DNA of 59,801 bases from Alphaproteobacteria bacterium (GCA_017937705.1 JAGBDC010000028.1:1-59801); one strand, 5' to 3'. Positions 35,422-44,930 are shown, counted from the first letter of the stretch. Numbers and translations are program-made. The notes: generated by a model not told the origin, from the letters alone.

Positions 35422-37242
35422 CTATTTTTTCTCCTCATCCAACATTAAGGCTTCTTTTAAGAGTTTTGAAGCTATCGGAGCAGCAACAGCAGAACCGCCT
35501 CCTCCATGTTCAACCAAAACAGCAACGGCATATTTAGGATTTATATGCGGAGCATACCCCACAAACAAAGCATGATTTCTATATTTCCAAGGTAAATCTT
35601 CTTGTTTTACAATTCCGCTTTGTCTTTCTTGTAAAGTAATACGTCTAACCTGTGTTGTGCCGGTTTTTCCACACATTTTTTTGCCCTTATAATCAAATTG
35701 CGACATAAAAGCAGTACCACCGGTTTTATTAACTACACTACACATTCCTTCTTTTACCAAAGTCATGTATGCAGGATTTATTTTCATATTTTTGTATTTA
35801 GAAACCGTTTCATTGCTTACCGAAATCAAACTCGGTTCTATCATTTTTCCACCATTAGCGATTCTGGCAGTCATAACCGCTAACTGTAACGGAGTTGTCA
35901 AAATATATCCTTGTCCTATGCCGGCAATGAGTGTTTCGCCTCCTTGCCAAGGAGATTTTAAATTTGCCAATTTCCAAGCTTTGTCCGGAATAATCCCGGC
36001 TTTTTCATCATCAAAATTAAGTGCTGTCTTTGCCCCTAAACCAAATCTTCGTGCCATTGCCGCTATTTTATCAATACCAACTTTTTGTGCTACTTCATAA
36101 AAATAAACATCGCAAGAATGTTGCAGAGCTTCTTCTAAATTAACCGGACCATGACCTTCTTTTTTCCAACAATGGAACAAGTGATTTCCGACATCTATTT
36201 TTCCATAACAACCGATTTTAGTATCTCTTTTAATAATTCCGGCCTCTAAAGCGGCCAAAGCAACTATCATTTTAAAAGTAGAACCGGGAGAATATCGCCC
36301 GCTAATTGTTTTGTTTATTAACGGTTGTTTTTCATCATTTAACAGACTTCCGTAAAGTTCTTGACTAACCCCTTGAACAAAGTCGTTCGGATTATATGAC
36401 GGCATAGATAAAAAGGTCAAAATTTCACCGCTGTTTACATCTATCACAACTGCGGAACCACTTTCTTCGCCAAATAAATCATAAGCTTTTTTTTGCAATC
36501 TGCTATCGATGGTTAGTTTCAAGTTTTCTCCGGCAATTCCGTCTTCACGCTCAATTTCTTTCATAACTCGTCCGACGGCATTAACCTCTAATTTTTGGTT
36601 TCCGCCTTCACCTCGCAGTTCTTTTTCGTATCGTCGTTCCAAACCTATTTTTCCAACCTTAAATCCGGGAGTCTCTAACAAAGGGTCGTTATCTTTTTTC
36701 AAATCTTTTTCCGATACGGCAGCAACATAACCTAACACATGAGCCATTTGCTTTTCTAAAGGATAATCTCTGCTCAAACCGTCATCAACAATAATTCCCG
36801 GCATTTCTGCAGAAACGAGCAAGATTTTTGAAACTTCTTCCCAGCTCAAACCTTCTTTTATTTTTATAGGAACAAATCTCCGATACCTTTTCAAATCTCG
36901 ACGGATACGAGTCTCCTCTTTTTCGCTCAAAGGCATCAGTTTTTTAAACTTTTCTAAAGTTTCGTTTACATCATTGGCTTGTTCTGCCACAATCATTGCT
37001 TGAAAGTTCTGTTTATTATTAGCGATAGGAACATCGTTTCTATCATAAATAATCCCTCTCGGAGGAACAATAATTCGTGATGAAATTCGATTTTCATCAG
37101 CCATTGTTGCATATTTATCAGCCTCATATACTTGCAAAAAATATAACCTGCCGACAATAATCAAGAGCAAGAAAAATTGTATTCCGCCCCATATTAAAGT
37201 TCTTTCTATTAAGACTTTTCCTTTGCTGTTATCTCTATTCAT
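35422..37242 (-). CDS. mrdA: Penicillin-binding protein 2 (elongasome transpeptidase)
   Basis: The 606-residue class B PBP has a transmembrane anchor (~16-35), a pedestal domain (MADENRISSRIIVPPRGIIYDRN) and a transpeptidase domain with SxxK (GRYSPGSTFKM), SxN (LQHSCDVYF, Cys-Asp after Ser as in PBP2) and KTGTTQ. I place the start at the ATG overlapping the mreD stop (TGATG) rather than seven codons upstream. It crosslinks lateral-wall peptidoglycan with RodA. Confidence 0.96.
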   Translation of the reverse strand: MNRDNSKGKVLIERTLIWGGIQFFLLLIIVGRLYFLQVYEADKYATMADENRISSRIIVPPRGIIYDRNDVPIANNKQNFQAMIVAEQANDVNETLEKFKKLMPLSEKEETRIRRDLKRYRRFVPIKIKEGLSWEEVSKILLVSAEMPGIIVDDGLSRDYPLEKQMAHVLGYVAAVSEKDLKKDNDPLLETPGFKVGKIGLERRYEKELRGEGGNQKLEVNAVGRVMKEIEREDGIAGENLKLTIDSRLQKKAYDLFGEESGSAVVIDVNSGEILTFLSMPSYNPNDFVQGVSQELYGSLLNDEKQPLINKTISGRYSPGSTFKMIVALAALEAGIIKRDTKIGCYGKIDVGNHLFHCWKKEGHGPVNLEEALQHSCDVYFYEVAQKVGIDKIAAMARRFGLGAKTALNFDDEKAGIIPDKAWKLANLKSPWQGGETLIAGIGQGYILTTPLQLAVMTARIANGGKMIEPSLISVSNETVSKYKNMKINPAYMTLVKEGMCSVVNKTGGTAFMSQFDYKGKKMCGKTGTTQVRRITLQERQSGIVKQEDLPWKYRNHALFVGYAPHINPKYAVAVLVEHGGGGSAVAAPIASKLLKEALMLDEEKK

Positions 37243-37760
37243 CAGTTGTCTTCCTGCAAACAATTATTGACAATTAGAGCATTTATACCACCAACTACAG
37301 GATAAACAGCCAAACTTATAAAATATGAAAAAACTAATCCTTTTATCGGCAAAAATTGAGCATAATAAACTGATAACAAAAACCATCCGGAAAATAATAC
37401 GGCAAAAAGAAGTAAAGACAGCCCCAACCACATCAATTCAAAAGTTTTTTCAGGTATATATTTGGATAAATTTATTACTAACAAGTACATAACCAAAAAC
37501 ATAAATAAATTTAATCCTAAAGGACCTGTTGACTGTAAATCAGCAAAAACACCTAATAAAAAAACCGCACCTAAACCGAATAAATACGGACGATATACTG
37601 CCCAAAAAAACACACACAAAAGACCAAACATCGGACGAGCATTACTACTGATAGCAGAATGTAGGGGAATAAAAGAAATAAACAGCCATAAAACTGATAC
37701 AAACAATGGTAATGATTTTACCATCCAATTACTCAACATATCTCGCCAATTTTCTCTCAT
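37242..37760 (-). CDS. mreD: Rod-shape-determining protein MreD
   Basis: The 172-residue protein has about five transmembrane helices, with the MreD pattern RPYLFGLGAVFLLGVFADL then GPLGLNLFMFLVMYLL. It sits between mreC (4-base ATGA overlap) and mrdA (1-base overlap), the standard elongasome order, which supports the assignment since MreD sequences diverge strongly. Confidence 0.9.
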   Translation of the reverse strand: MRENWRDMLSNWMVKSLPLFVSVLWLFISFIPLHSAISSNARPMFGLLCVFFWAVYRPYLFGLGAVFLLGVFADLQSTGPLGLNLFMFLVMYLLVINLSKYIPEKTFELMWLGLSLLLFAVLFSGWFLLSVYYAQFLPIKGLVFSYFISLAVYPVVGGINALIVNNCLQEDN

Positions 37761-38626
37761 TTGATAAAATCCCCATACAATTCATCGGCAGGATCAGGGA
37801 GTTTATAATCAACTATCATCACATATTCTATTCGAGATAAATTGTTTGCCGGTTTTATTCTTACAACATTTTTTTCAACCGAAGCTACTTTTCCTACCGG
37901 AAGACCGACGGGAAAAACCCCACCGATTCCCGAAGTAATTATTTTGTCACCTTTTTCAATTTTTGCATCAAGCGGTAAAAACTTCAATTCCGGCCATTCA
38001 TCATTTTGTCCTACCAACATTCCTCTAATTCGTGAGTTTTCAACCATTACCGAAATTCGTGAGTTAATATTATTTATCATTGCAATTTTAGCATAGTTAT
38101 AACCGACCGATTCAATTCTTCCGATAACACCTTTATCGCCTATAACAACTTGCCCTTTAGCAACATTTTTATTACCTCCAATATAAACCGTCAATGAGTG
38201 AGAAAAAGCGGTTCCCTCTTCTGCCACCACTTTTGCGGTAATAAAGTTTGCATCCTCGGGCACTTGATAATTCAATAAATTAGATAAAATCTTATTTTCT
38301 ATTTCCAGCGCTTTACTTTTTGCATTCGCAATAATAAGTTTTCGGTTTTCCTCTCTTAAAAGCTGATTTTCTTCGTCTATTTTTCTAAGACTGCGAAGAT
38401 AGTCATAACCATTTAGCATAATACTTGCAGGCATAATCAAAATCTCGGTAATCGGAGTTATGATTTCTCCGGCGGTTGTTGATGTCTTTTCAATGAGTGC
38501 ATTATTAGCTTTATTAAGCAACATAAATGCAAAAACCATAATAAAAAGCAAAGCTATTGCCGACTTTTTTATGGTTCGACGCAAATGACTTAATTGCAAA
38601 AACATAACTCGACGTTTTTTAGCCAC
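37757..38626 (-). CDS. mreC: Rod-shape-determining protein MreC
   Basis: The 289-residue protein has an N-terminal transmembrane helix (~19-37), a coiled coil (~70-105, LRKIDEENQLLREENRKL) and the beta-rich MreC domain (VIGDKGVIGRIESVG, ITSGIGGVFPVGLPVGKV). It starts at GTG. It scaffolds the elongasome in the periplasm. mreB, its usual upstream partner, is absent here; a foreign SPFH gene lies upstream instead. Confidence 0.95.
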   Translation of the reverse strand: MAKKRRVMFLQLSHLRRTIKKSAIALLFIMVFAFMLLNKANNALIEKTSTTAGEIITPITEILIMPASIMLNGYDYLRSLRKIDEENQLLREENRKLIIANAKSKALEIENKILSNLLNYQVPEDANFITAKVVAEEGTAFSHSLTVYIGGNKNVAKGQVVIGDKGVIGRIESVGYNYAKIAMINNINSRISVMVENSRIRGMLVGQNDEWPELKFLPLDAKIEKGDKIITSGIGGVFPVGLPVGKVASVEKNVVRIKPANNLSRIEYVMIVDYKLPDPADELYGDFIK

Positions 38627-38718
38627 AATTTTTTCCCGAAAAGTTACACAAAATTAAGTAAGTAACTAGCACATAAAAACATTCAAAGCAAATAAAATTT
38701 AGAATTTAAACCAAAGAA

Positions 38719-38740
38719 AGGTCCTGCTTTCGCAGGACCT
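38719..38740 (-). terminator. Terminator of the SPFH gene
   Basis: A perfect 9-bp stem AGGTCCTGC / GCAGGACCT with a GAAA tetraloop on the minus strand, followed by a T-rich stretch, lies 23 bases past the SPFH stop. Its G+C content matches the SPFH gene rather than the neighbours. Confidence 0.8.
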
Positions 38741-38762
38741 ATTCTCACAATGCATACTATGA

Positions 38763-39581
38763 TTACTTGGCGCCCAAGTTAATCATAGGCACGGTATTGC
38801 CCATCATATACTGAGGGAGCTTACCATCCCAACGAAGGACAGCCTCATACTCAGTCAAACCCTTGTTCTCACGAAGAGCCTGTGACTTAATACGCATAGC
38901 TTCAGCCTCCGCCTTAGCAGTAATGACCTTCTGGTCTGCCTCCTCCTTGATACGCTGAGTGTTGTTTACCGCCTCCTGAGCCTTCTGCTCAGCGATAACC
39001 TTCGACTCAATCGCATCCTCAAAACGCTCGCTATAGTCTATATTGATAAACTGAAACGAGATATTTTGAAAGAAACGTGTATCAAGCTGGCTCTGCAATC
39101 CTGCAAGGACCTCCTCACGTGCCTTGTCTCGGTTAGAAACAAGCTCCTGTGCCTGCCACTTACCTACAACATCCTTGAGAACGTCGTTAAGCTTAGGCAC
39201 CACAATCTTAGACTCATAGTCCATACCTACGGTCTCGTAGAGTACATGGACATTATCGGGACGAAGATCGTATGTGAAGACATACTGCATCTGGGCTGTC
39301 TGCACATCAGATGTATAAGAGCTTGTCTGCTCCTCCATCTTCTGCGTACGAACGTCAACCTCCTGCATAGAAGAGATGAACGGCCACTTAAAGCCCACAC
39401 CATTCGGGTAGCTCTTCTGCTCTACCTTACCAAGGGTCGTTAAGACACCACGGTGACCAGGATCAACCGAATAGATACCTCCGATCAATATGCAGAGAAG
39501 CAACACAGCACCAAGACCGATCGCAACCCACTTAATGATTGACTTTACCGAAAATTCGCTGTCGTAATTATTATACGCCAT
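38763..39581 (-). CDS. SPFH/prohibitin-like membrane protein, compositionally foreign
   Basis: The 272-residue protein has a transmembrane helix (~17-38) followed by an SPFH/band 7 domain (SVDPGHRGVLTTLGKVEQKS, VDVRTQKMEEQ) and a C-terminal helical coiled coil with KVIAEQKAQEAVNNTQRIKEEADQ split over about residues 190-235. SPFH proteins form membrane-associated oligomers tied to proteolysis control or membrane domains. Codon use differs sharply from all neighbours: Lys AAG, Glu GAG and Gln CAG dominate where flanking genes use AAA, GAA and CAA, and sampled G+C is near half. The gene has its own terminator. I infer recent acquisition; Bacteroidales prohibitin-like proteins look alike, but that is memory, not a search. 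Confidence 0.88.
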   Translation of the reverse strand: MAYNNYDSEFSVKSIIKWVAIGLGAVLLLCILIGGIYSVDPGHRGVLTTLGKVEQKSYPNGVGFKWPFISSMQEVDVRTQKMEEQTSSYTSDVQTAQMQYVFTYDLRPDNVHVLYETVGMDYESKIVVPKLNDVLKDVVGKWQAQELVSNRDKAREEVLAGLQSQLDTRFFQNISFQFINIDYSERFEDAIESKVIAEQKAQEAVNNTQRIKEEADQKVITAKAEAEAMRIKSQALRENKGLTEYEAVLRWDGKLPQYMMGNTVPMINLGAK

Positions 39582-39887
39582 ATGCCATATAAATTAAATA
39601 CAAATACCTTCAAAATCTACTTCCTTCTTTCCTTACTCAAAACTATTTTAAAACGATTCTACTTTGATCCCTGAAATACGCAATTTCAAACTGTAAAAAC
39701 AGCGGGCGGTCTCGCGAAAGACTCTTTATCTTGTATATAAATACTTCATTAAAATAGTTAAAAGCTCGAGTTACAAAGAAAAACTTTGTCGAAATCCATA
39801 GCTATCCAATATCTGCGGGTTAATAATTATCTTAGTTATATTAAAGTAAAGTCAGTATATATCCGTTTTTGACAAAAATCAAGACAA
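39582..39887. other. Non-coding stretch upstream of the SPFH gene
   Basis: No ORF or RNA gene is evident here. The segment probably contains the SPFH gene's own promoter on the minus strand (several TTTG-containing A/T-rich stretches near 39590-39640), but I cannot choose one. The sequence returns to the host's A/T-rich composition toward the htpG terminator, so the right boundary of the foreign segment likely falls inside it. Confidence 0.4.
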
Positions 39888-39919
39888 AAATATCGCCAAT
39901 GTAAAAATCGGCGATATTT
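39888..39919. terminator. htpG terminator
   Basis: A perfect 10-bp stem AAATATCGCC / GGCGATATTT with a 12-base loop immediately follows the htpG stop on the minus strand. Confidence 0.8.
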
Positions 39920-39924
39920 GTGGA

Positions 39925-41763
39925 TTAAAAGCCTTTCAAAATATATTCGCTTATCGCAGAAACATAAAAAGAGCTGTCTTTTATAGGTTCTCCTTCTGCT
40001 ATTTTTGCCTGATCAAGCAATATTTTTGAAATTTTTTCAATTTCTTGTTTTTTATTTTCATCTTCTATCGATTCGCTCAATTTAATAATCAGCGGATGAT
40101 AAGGATTTATTTCTAAAATACGAGTCGAATTAAATGCTGTTTGTTGTTGATGATTTCTCATCAATCGTTCCAGATGGATACTCATCTGTCCGTTTTCAAC
40201 AGTTAAACTGACCGGACTGGATGTAAGTTTTTCCGTCGATTCGACTTTTCCAACTTCGTCCTTGAACAAATTTTGCATATAATTTATAAGTTTTTCCAAA
40301 CTTCCTGCTTCTGCTTTAGCTTCTTTTCTTTCAAAAGAAAAATCCACATCAGCCTGTGAAATATGCTTGATAACTTTTCCTTTATAATTAGGCAAAGTTT
40401 GAGTCCAAAATTCATCTATCGGATCGGTTAAAAGCAATACTTCTAAACCTTTTTGTTTAAATGCTTCCAACTGCGGATTGTTTGCTAAAACTTTAACATC
40501 ATCACCGGTAATATAATAAATAGCATTTTGTTCAGATTGCATACGCTCAATATAAGCATCTAAACTCGTCAATTTTTCGCCGCTTTTTGTAGAACTAAAT
40601 AGAGACAACGAGGCAATTTCTTCCCGATTCGAAAAGTCTTCATAAATACCTTCTTTAAAAGCAATCCCGAAATTATCCCAAAATTTGCTATAATCGTCAT
40701 AATTTTCAAAACGCTTTTTCAAATCTTTTAACAATCTGCCGACAATTCCGTTTTTGATTTTTGCAATCAACGCATTTTGTTGCAACATTTCACGAGAAAT
40801 ATTTAATGGCAAATCAGAAGAATCAACGATTCCCTTAACAAAACGCAAATAATTCGGCATCAATTCTTCTACCTTGTCGGAAATAAACACCCTGTTCACA
40901 TAAAGTTTTAGTCCTTGTTTTTTATCAGGTTGAAACAAATCATAAGGCTGGCTCGATGGAATAAATAACAAAGATGTATATTCAATGCTTCCTTCTGCCT
41001 TAAAATGCAGAGTTAACCATGGTTCATCAAAATTATGTGAAATGTGTTGATAAAATTCTTTATATTGCTCTTGAGTGATTTCACCTTTGTTTCTTGTCCA
41101 TAAAGCAGAACCGCTATTAATCGTTTCTTCGCCTGCTTCACTCAAATTTAAAACAATCGGATAACTGATGTGGTCAGAATATGTTCTGATTAAATGACGA
41201 AGATAGATTGTGTCGGTAAAGTTCTTGTCTTCCTCTTTTAAGAACAATTTTATTTCTGTTCCGTTTTCACTCTTTTCCGCCGATTCGATTTCAAAACCGT
41301 CAACTCCGTTTGATACCCATTTATAAGCCTGTTCCTCTCCGGCTTTTTTCGTGATTATCTCAACTTTTTCAGCAACCATAAATGCAGAATAAAAACCAAC
41401 GCCGAATTGACCTATCAAATCGGCAGCCGAACCGTTTTCTTTCATATTTGCCACAAAATCCGAAGTTCCCGATTTTGCTATTGTGCCCAGATGATTTATC
41501 AAATCATCTTTGTTCATTCCGATACCGTTATCCGAAATTGTAAGTGTATTATTTTTATCATCGGGAGTTAAAACTATTTTTAACTCACCGTTACCTTTTG
41601 CAATATCCGGATTTGTCAACGATAAATATTTAAGCTTGTCACAAGCATCTGAAGCATTAGAAATAAGTTCTCGTAAAAAAATATATTTTTCCGAATAAAG
41701 TGAATTAACCACAATATTCAACATCTTATTTACTTCTGCTTGAAAGTTCATTTTTTCGCTCAT
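39925..41763 (-). CDS. htpG: Chaperone HtpG (Hsp90)
   Basis: From the ATG behind GGAGAG the product is 612 residues and matches bacterial Hsp90: FQAEVNKMLNIVVNSLYSEK, ELISNASDACDKL, TISDNGIGM, GQFGVGFYSAFMVA (ATP lid) and NISREMLQQN in the middle domain. The upstream in-frame stretch (24 codons) contains the heat-shock-type promoter and is not coding. It remodels client proteins under stress. Confidence 0.97.
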   Translation of the reverse strand: MSEKMNFQAEVNKMLNIVVNSLYSEKYIFLRELISNASDACDKLKYLSLTNPDIAKGNGELKIVLTPDDKNNTLTISDNGIGMNKDDLINHLGTIAKSGTSDFVANMKENGSAADLIGQFGVGFYSAFMVAEKVEIITKKAGEEQAYKWVSNGVDGFEIESAEKSENGTEIKLFLKEEDKNFTDTIYLRHLIRTYSDHISYPIVLNLSEAGEETINSGSALWTRNKGEITQEQYKEFYQHISHNFDEPWLTLHFKAEGSIEYTSLLFIPSSQPYDLFQPDKKQGLKLYVNRVFISDKVEELMPNYLRFVKGIVDSSDLPLNISREMLQQNALIAKIKNGIVGRLLKDLKKRFENYDDYSKFWDNFGIAFKEGIYEDFSNREEIASLSLFSSTKSGEKLTSLDAYIERMQSEQNAIYYITGDDVKVLANNPQLEAFKQKGLEVLLLTDPIDEFWTQTLPNYKGKVIKHISQADVDFSFERKEAKAEAGSLEKLINYMQNLFKDEVGKVESTEKLTSSPVSLTVENGQMSIHLERLMRNHQQQTAFNSTRILEINPYHPLIIKLSESIEDENKKQEIEKISKILLDQAKIAEGEPIKDSSFYVSAISEYILKGF

Positions 41764-41791
41764 ATTTACTCTCCAAATTTTGTTATTGCTT

Positions 41792-41823
41792 ATTATATGG
41801 GTAGAAAAAAACTCATTCGCAAG
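41792..41823 (-). promoter_or_regulatory. RpoH-type heat-shock promoter of htpG
   Basis: On the minus strand CTTG (41820-41823), an 18-base spacer and CCCATATAAT (41792-41801) fit the sigma-32 / alphaproteobacterial RpoH pattern and stand about 30 bases upstream of the htpG start. Confidence 0.6.
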
Positions 41824-41908
41824 TGTATCTGTCATTTTTTACTTGATTTTATTATAAATATGATTAGATTGAGGGCTGAAATTAAAATAATCTTTAAGGA
41901 GATAAACC

Positions 41909-42148
41909 ATGGTTTCTGTCGTTAATGACAATTGCATTAAATGCAAATCTTGTGTTGATGTATGCCCTGTTGATGCTTTTCACGAAGGTGATACTCAGTT
42001 GGTAATTGATCCTGATACATGTATCAGCTGCGGTGTTTGCATTGCAGAATGCCCACAAGAAGCAATCACAACTGAAGATGAAGCTGATCCTCAATGGGTT
42101 GCTTTCAATGCTGAAAATGCAAAAAATTGGCCAAATGCCAACGAATAA
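41909..42148 (+). CDS. 2[4Fe-4S] ferredoxin
   Basis: The 79-residue protein has two canonical cluster-binding sets: Cys9, 12, 15, 19 ([12 protein letters not shown]) and Cys38, 41, 44, 48 ([12 protein letters not shown]), so it carries two four-iron clusters and transfers single electrons in the cytoplasm. A short acidic C-terminal tail follows. It has an AAGGAG site, is divergent from htpG and ends at tandem terminators. The redox partner is not evident. Confidence 0.93.
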   Translation: MVSVVNDNCIKCKSCVDVCPVDAFHEGDTQLVIDPDTCISCGVCIAECPQEAITTEDEADPQWVAFNAENAKNWPNANE

Positions 42149-42161
42149 TTTTTCGTTTTCG

Positions 42162-42228
42162 GCCCCTGCAAAAGCAGGGGCTTGTTATTTGCATCAAATC
42201 AGTCCTTAATGGGCTGATTTTTATTTTA
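42162..42228 (+). terminator. Tandem terminators after the ferredoxin gene
   Basis: The first stem is GCCCCTGC / GCAGGGGC (42162-42181). The second is AAATCAGTCC / GGGCTGATTT (42196-42220), followed by a T-rich tract. Together they isolate the ferredoxin gene from typA. Confidence 0.88.
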
Positions 42229-42236
42229 TTTTTTTC

Positions 42237-42264
42237 TTGAAAACAGACAAACTTGTGCTATTGT
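42237..42264 (+). promoter_or_regulatory. Possible typA promoter
   Basis: TTGAAA (42237-42242), a 16-base spacer and TATTGT (42259-42264) stand 37 bases upstream of typA, just after the tandem terminators. Confidence 0.45.
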
Positions 42265-42301
42265 GCGCCTAAATTTAAAATAACAAATTGAAAGAAAAAC
42301 A

Positions 42302-44119
42302 ATGGAATTAAGAAATATCGCTATTATAGCTCACGTTGACCACGGAAAAACAACCTTGGTTGACGGACTATTAAAACAAAGCGGAACTTTTCGTGATAAT
42401 CAAAAAGTTGAAACCTGTGTTATGGACTCAAACGAACTCGAAAGAGAAAGAGGTATCACAATTTTATCAAAATGTACTTCCGTAGAATGGAAAGGGGTTA
42501 GAATTAATATCGTAGATACCCCCGGACACGCGGACTTCGGCGGGGAAGTTGAACGCATTATGTCTATGGTTGACGGCGTTATTTTGTTAGTAGACAGCTC
42601 TGAAGGTCCTATGCCACAAACAAAATTTGTTTTAGGGAAAGCTCTAAAAGTCGGATTAAAACCCATTGTTGTTATTAACAAAGCCGATAAACCGGACGCC
42701 CGTGTTGATGAAGTATTAAACGAAGTGTTCGATTTGTTTGTCAGCCTTAACGCAACAGATGAGCAACTTGATTTTCCGGTTTTGTATGCTTCGGGACGCA
42801 ATGGTTGGGCAGTGGAAGATTTAAACGATGAAAAGAAAGATTTAAGTCTATTATTCGATTTGATTCTTTCCAAAGTATCAGCTCCCGTATGCTATCCGGA
42901 CAAACCATTTTCTATGCTTGCCACAACCTTGGAAGCCGACAAATTTGTCGGACGTATGCTTACCGGAAAAATCTATTCCGGAAGCGTAAAAGCAGGAGAA
43001 ACAATCAAGGTTCTCGGCACCGGAAACAAAGAAATCGAACGTTTTCGCATTAATAAAATTATGGCATATCGCGGTCTCACTCGCCAAAGTTTAGACGAAG
43101 CCCATGCCGGAGATATCGTTGCTATTGCAGGTGTCGCAAAAGGAACTGTTGCCGACACATTATGCCATTTTGATGTTACTGAAGCAATCGAAGCACAACC
43201 GATAGACCCTCCTACATTAGTGATGACTTTTGCCGTAAACGATTCGCCTTTAGCCGGAAGAGAAGGAGATAAAGTAACATCTCGTGTTATTGCAGAAAGA
43301 TTACAAAAAGAAGCCGAAGGAAATATCGCTCTTAAAATAACCACAACACCAAATTCCGATGCTTTCGAAGTAGCTGGAAGAGGCGAATTGCAATTAGGCG
43401 TTTTAATAGAAACAATGAGACGTGAAGGATTCGAACTTTCTATTTCTCGTCCTCGTGTTGTGTTCCAAAAAGATGAAAACGGTAACATTTTAGAACCTAT
43501 TGACGAAGTTGTTGTTGACGTTGATGAAGAATTTTCAGGCACCGTTGTAGAAAAAATGGGAATGCGTCGTGCTGAATTGATAGAAATGATTCCGGCACAA
43601 GCAGGCAACAAAGTTCGTTTAGTATTTCACGCTCCTACCCGCGGCTTAATCGGTTATCACTCCGAATTTTTAACCGACACCCACGGAACCGGTGTTATGA
43701 ATCGCAGTTTTTATGCCTATGAACCTCATAAAGGAGAAATAGAAGGACGCAGAAACGGAGTATTAATATCGAGCGAAGACGGAACAGCAATAGCCTATTC
43801 TTTATGGAAACTGGAAGACAGAGGTCCGATGTTTATTGATCCTAACGTTCCTGTTTATGTAGGTATGATTATCGGAGAACACACCAAGCCTAACGATTTG
43901 GAAATTAATCCATGTCGTTCAAAACAATTAACCAATATTCGTGCTGCCGGAAAAGATGAAGCCATCAGCTTAACTCCTCCTCGTCGCATTAGCTTGGAAG
44001 AAGGTCTGTCTTATATTCAAGATGATGAATTATTGGAAGTTACACCGAAAACGATTCGCTTGCGTAAACGTATTCTTGACCCAATACAACGTAAACGTTC
44101 CGCAAATAAGATAGCATAG
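42302..44119 (+). CDS. typA: Ribosome-associated GTPase TypA/BipA
   Basis: The 605-residue translational GTPase begins with IAHVDHGKTTLVDGLLKQ (G1), then ERERGITIL (G2), DTPGHADFGGEVER (G3) and NKADK (G4), and continues through the EF-G-like beta-barrel and the BipA-specific C-terminal domain (APTRGLIGYHSEFLT). It binds ribosomes and supports assembly and stress adaptation. Typical length; monocistronic between terminators. Confidence 0.97.
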   Translation: MELRNIAIIAHVDHGKTTLVDGLLKQSGTFRDNQKVETCVMDSNELERERGITILSKCTSVEWKGVRINIVDTPGHADFGGEVERIMSMVDGVILLVDSSEGPMPQTKFVLGKALKVGLKPIVVINKADKPDARVDEVLNEVFDLFVSLNATDEQLDFPVLYASGRNGWAVEDLNDEKKDLSLLFDLILSKVSAPVCYPDKPFSMLATTLEADKFVGRMLTGKIYSGSVKAGETIKVLGTGNKEIERFRINKIMAYRGLTRQSLDEAHAGDIVAIAGVAKGTVADTLCHFDVTEAIEAQPIDPPTLVMTFAVNDSPLAGREGDKVTSRVIAERLQKEAEGNIALKITTTPNSDAFEVAGRGELQLGVLIETMRREGFELSISRPRVVFQKDENGNILEPIDEVVVDVDEEFSGTVVEKMGMRRAELIEMIPAQAGNKVRLVFHAPTRGLIGYHSEFLTDTHGTGVMNRSFYAYEPHKGEIEGRRNGVLISSEDGTAIAYSLWKLEDRGPMFIDPNVPVYVGMIIGEHTKPNDLEINPCRSKQLTNIRAAGKDEAISLTPPRRISLEEGLSYIQDDELLEVTPKTIRLRKRILDPIQRKRSANKIA

Positions 44120-44122
44120 TGC

Positions 44123-44150
44123 AAAAACCGGAGAATCATCTCCGGTTTTT
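44123..44150 (+). terminator. typA terminator
   Basis: A 12-bp stem AAAAACCGGAGA / TCTCCGGTTTTT begins three bases after the typA stop. Confidence 0.9.
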
Positions 44151-44216
44151 TATTGCTTATCCATGTAAAATATCGTATTTTACAATTCGAAAAAGAAAAC
44201 CAAAAGAGATATAAAA

Positions 44217-44930
44217 ATGCGTAATGACAACAGAGAAAATAATCAAATCAGAAATATAGAATTAATCCCAGGATTTAGTCCTTATGCCGAAGGTTCATGT
44301 TTGGTAAAATTCGGAAACACCCATGTAATTTGTACGGCAAGTGTCGAAGAAAAAGTACCTAATTGGTTGAAAGGTCAAAACAGAGGTTGGATTACGGCTG
44401 AATATGCCATGTTGCCTCGTTCAAATCGACAAAGAACAGCCAGAGAACTAAAACAGCCATCCGGTCGCACTCAAGAAATTCAACGACTTATAGGTCGCTC
44501 TTTACGAGCTGTTGTTGACTTAACTTTATTAAAAGATTTTTCAATTTGTGTTGATTGCGATGTTATTCAAGCAGACGGAGGAACAAGAACAGCCTCGATA
44601 ACCGGTGGTTTTGTTGCTCTTTATCAAGCTATTCAATATATGATAGAACAAAAGAAAATCAAAGAAAATCCGATTAAAGAGTTTGTTGCTGCAATTTCTT
44701 GCGATATACATAACGGCGAAAAAATTATAGATGTTAATTATGAAGAAGATTCTCATGCACAAGTTGATATGAACTTTGTTTTAACGGAAAGCGGAAAAAT
44801 CGTAGAAATTCAAGGAACGGCAGAAGAAGAGCCTTTTGACGAGAAAGAATTTTTTGAACTGATGTCTTTGGCAAAAGACGGAATTAAACAACTCATAGAA
44901 AAACAAAAAGAAGCTTTAGGAATTAAATAA
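44217..44930 (+). CDS. rph: Ribonuclease PH
   Basis: The 237-residue phosphorolytic exoribonuclease contains GSCLVKFGNTHVICTASVEE, GWITAEYAMLPRSNRQR and CDVIQADGGTRTASITGGFVA, all RNase PH hallmarks. It trims tRNA 3' ends using phosphate. It ends directly at the rdgB ATG with no gap. Confidence 0.97.
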   Translation: MRNDNRENNQIRNIELIPGFSPYAEGSCLVKFGNTHVICTASVEEKVPNWLKGQNRGWITAEYAMLPRSNRQRTARELKQPSGRTQEIQRLIGRSLRAVVDLTLLKDFSICVDCDVIQADGGTRTASITGGFVALYQAIQYMIEQKKIKENPIKEFVAAISCDIHNGEKIIDVNYEEDSHAQVDMNFVLTESGKIVEIQGTAEEEPFDEKEFFELMSLAKDGIKQLIEKQKEALGIK

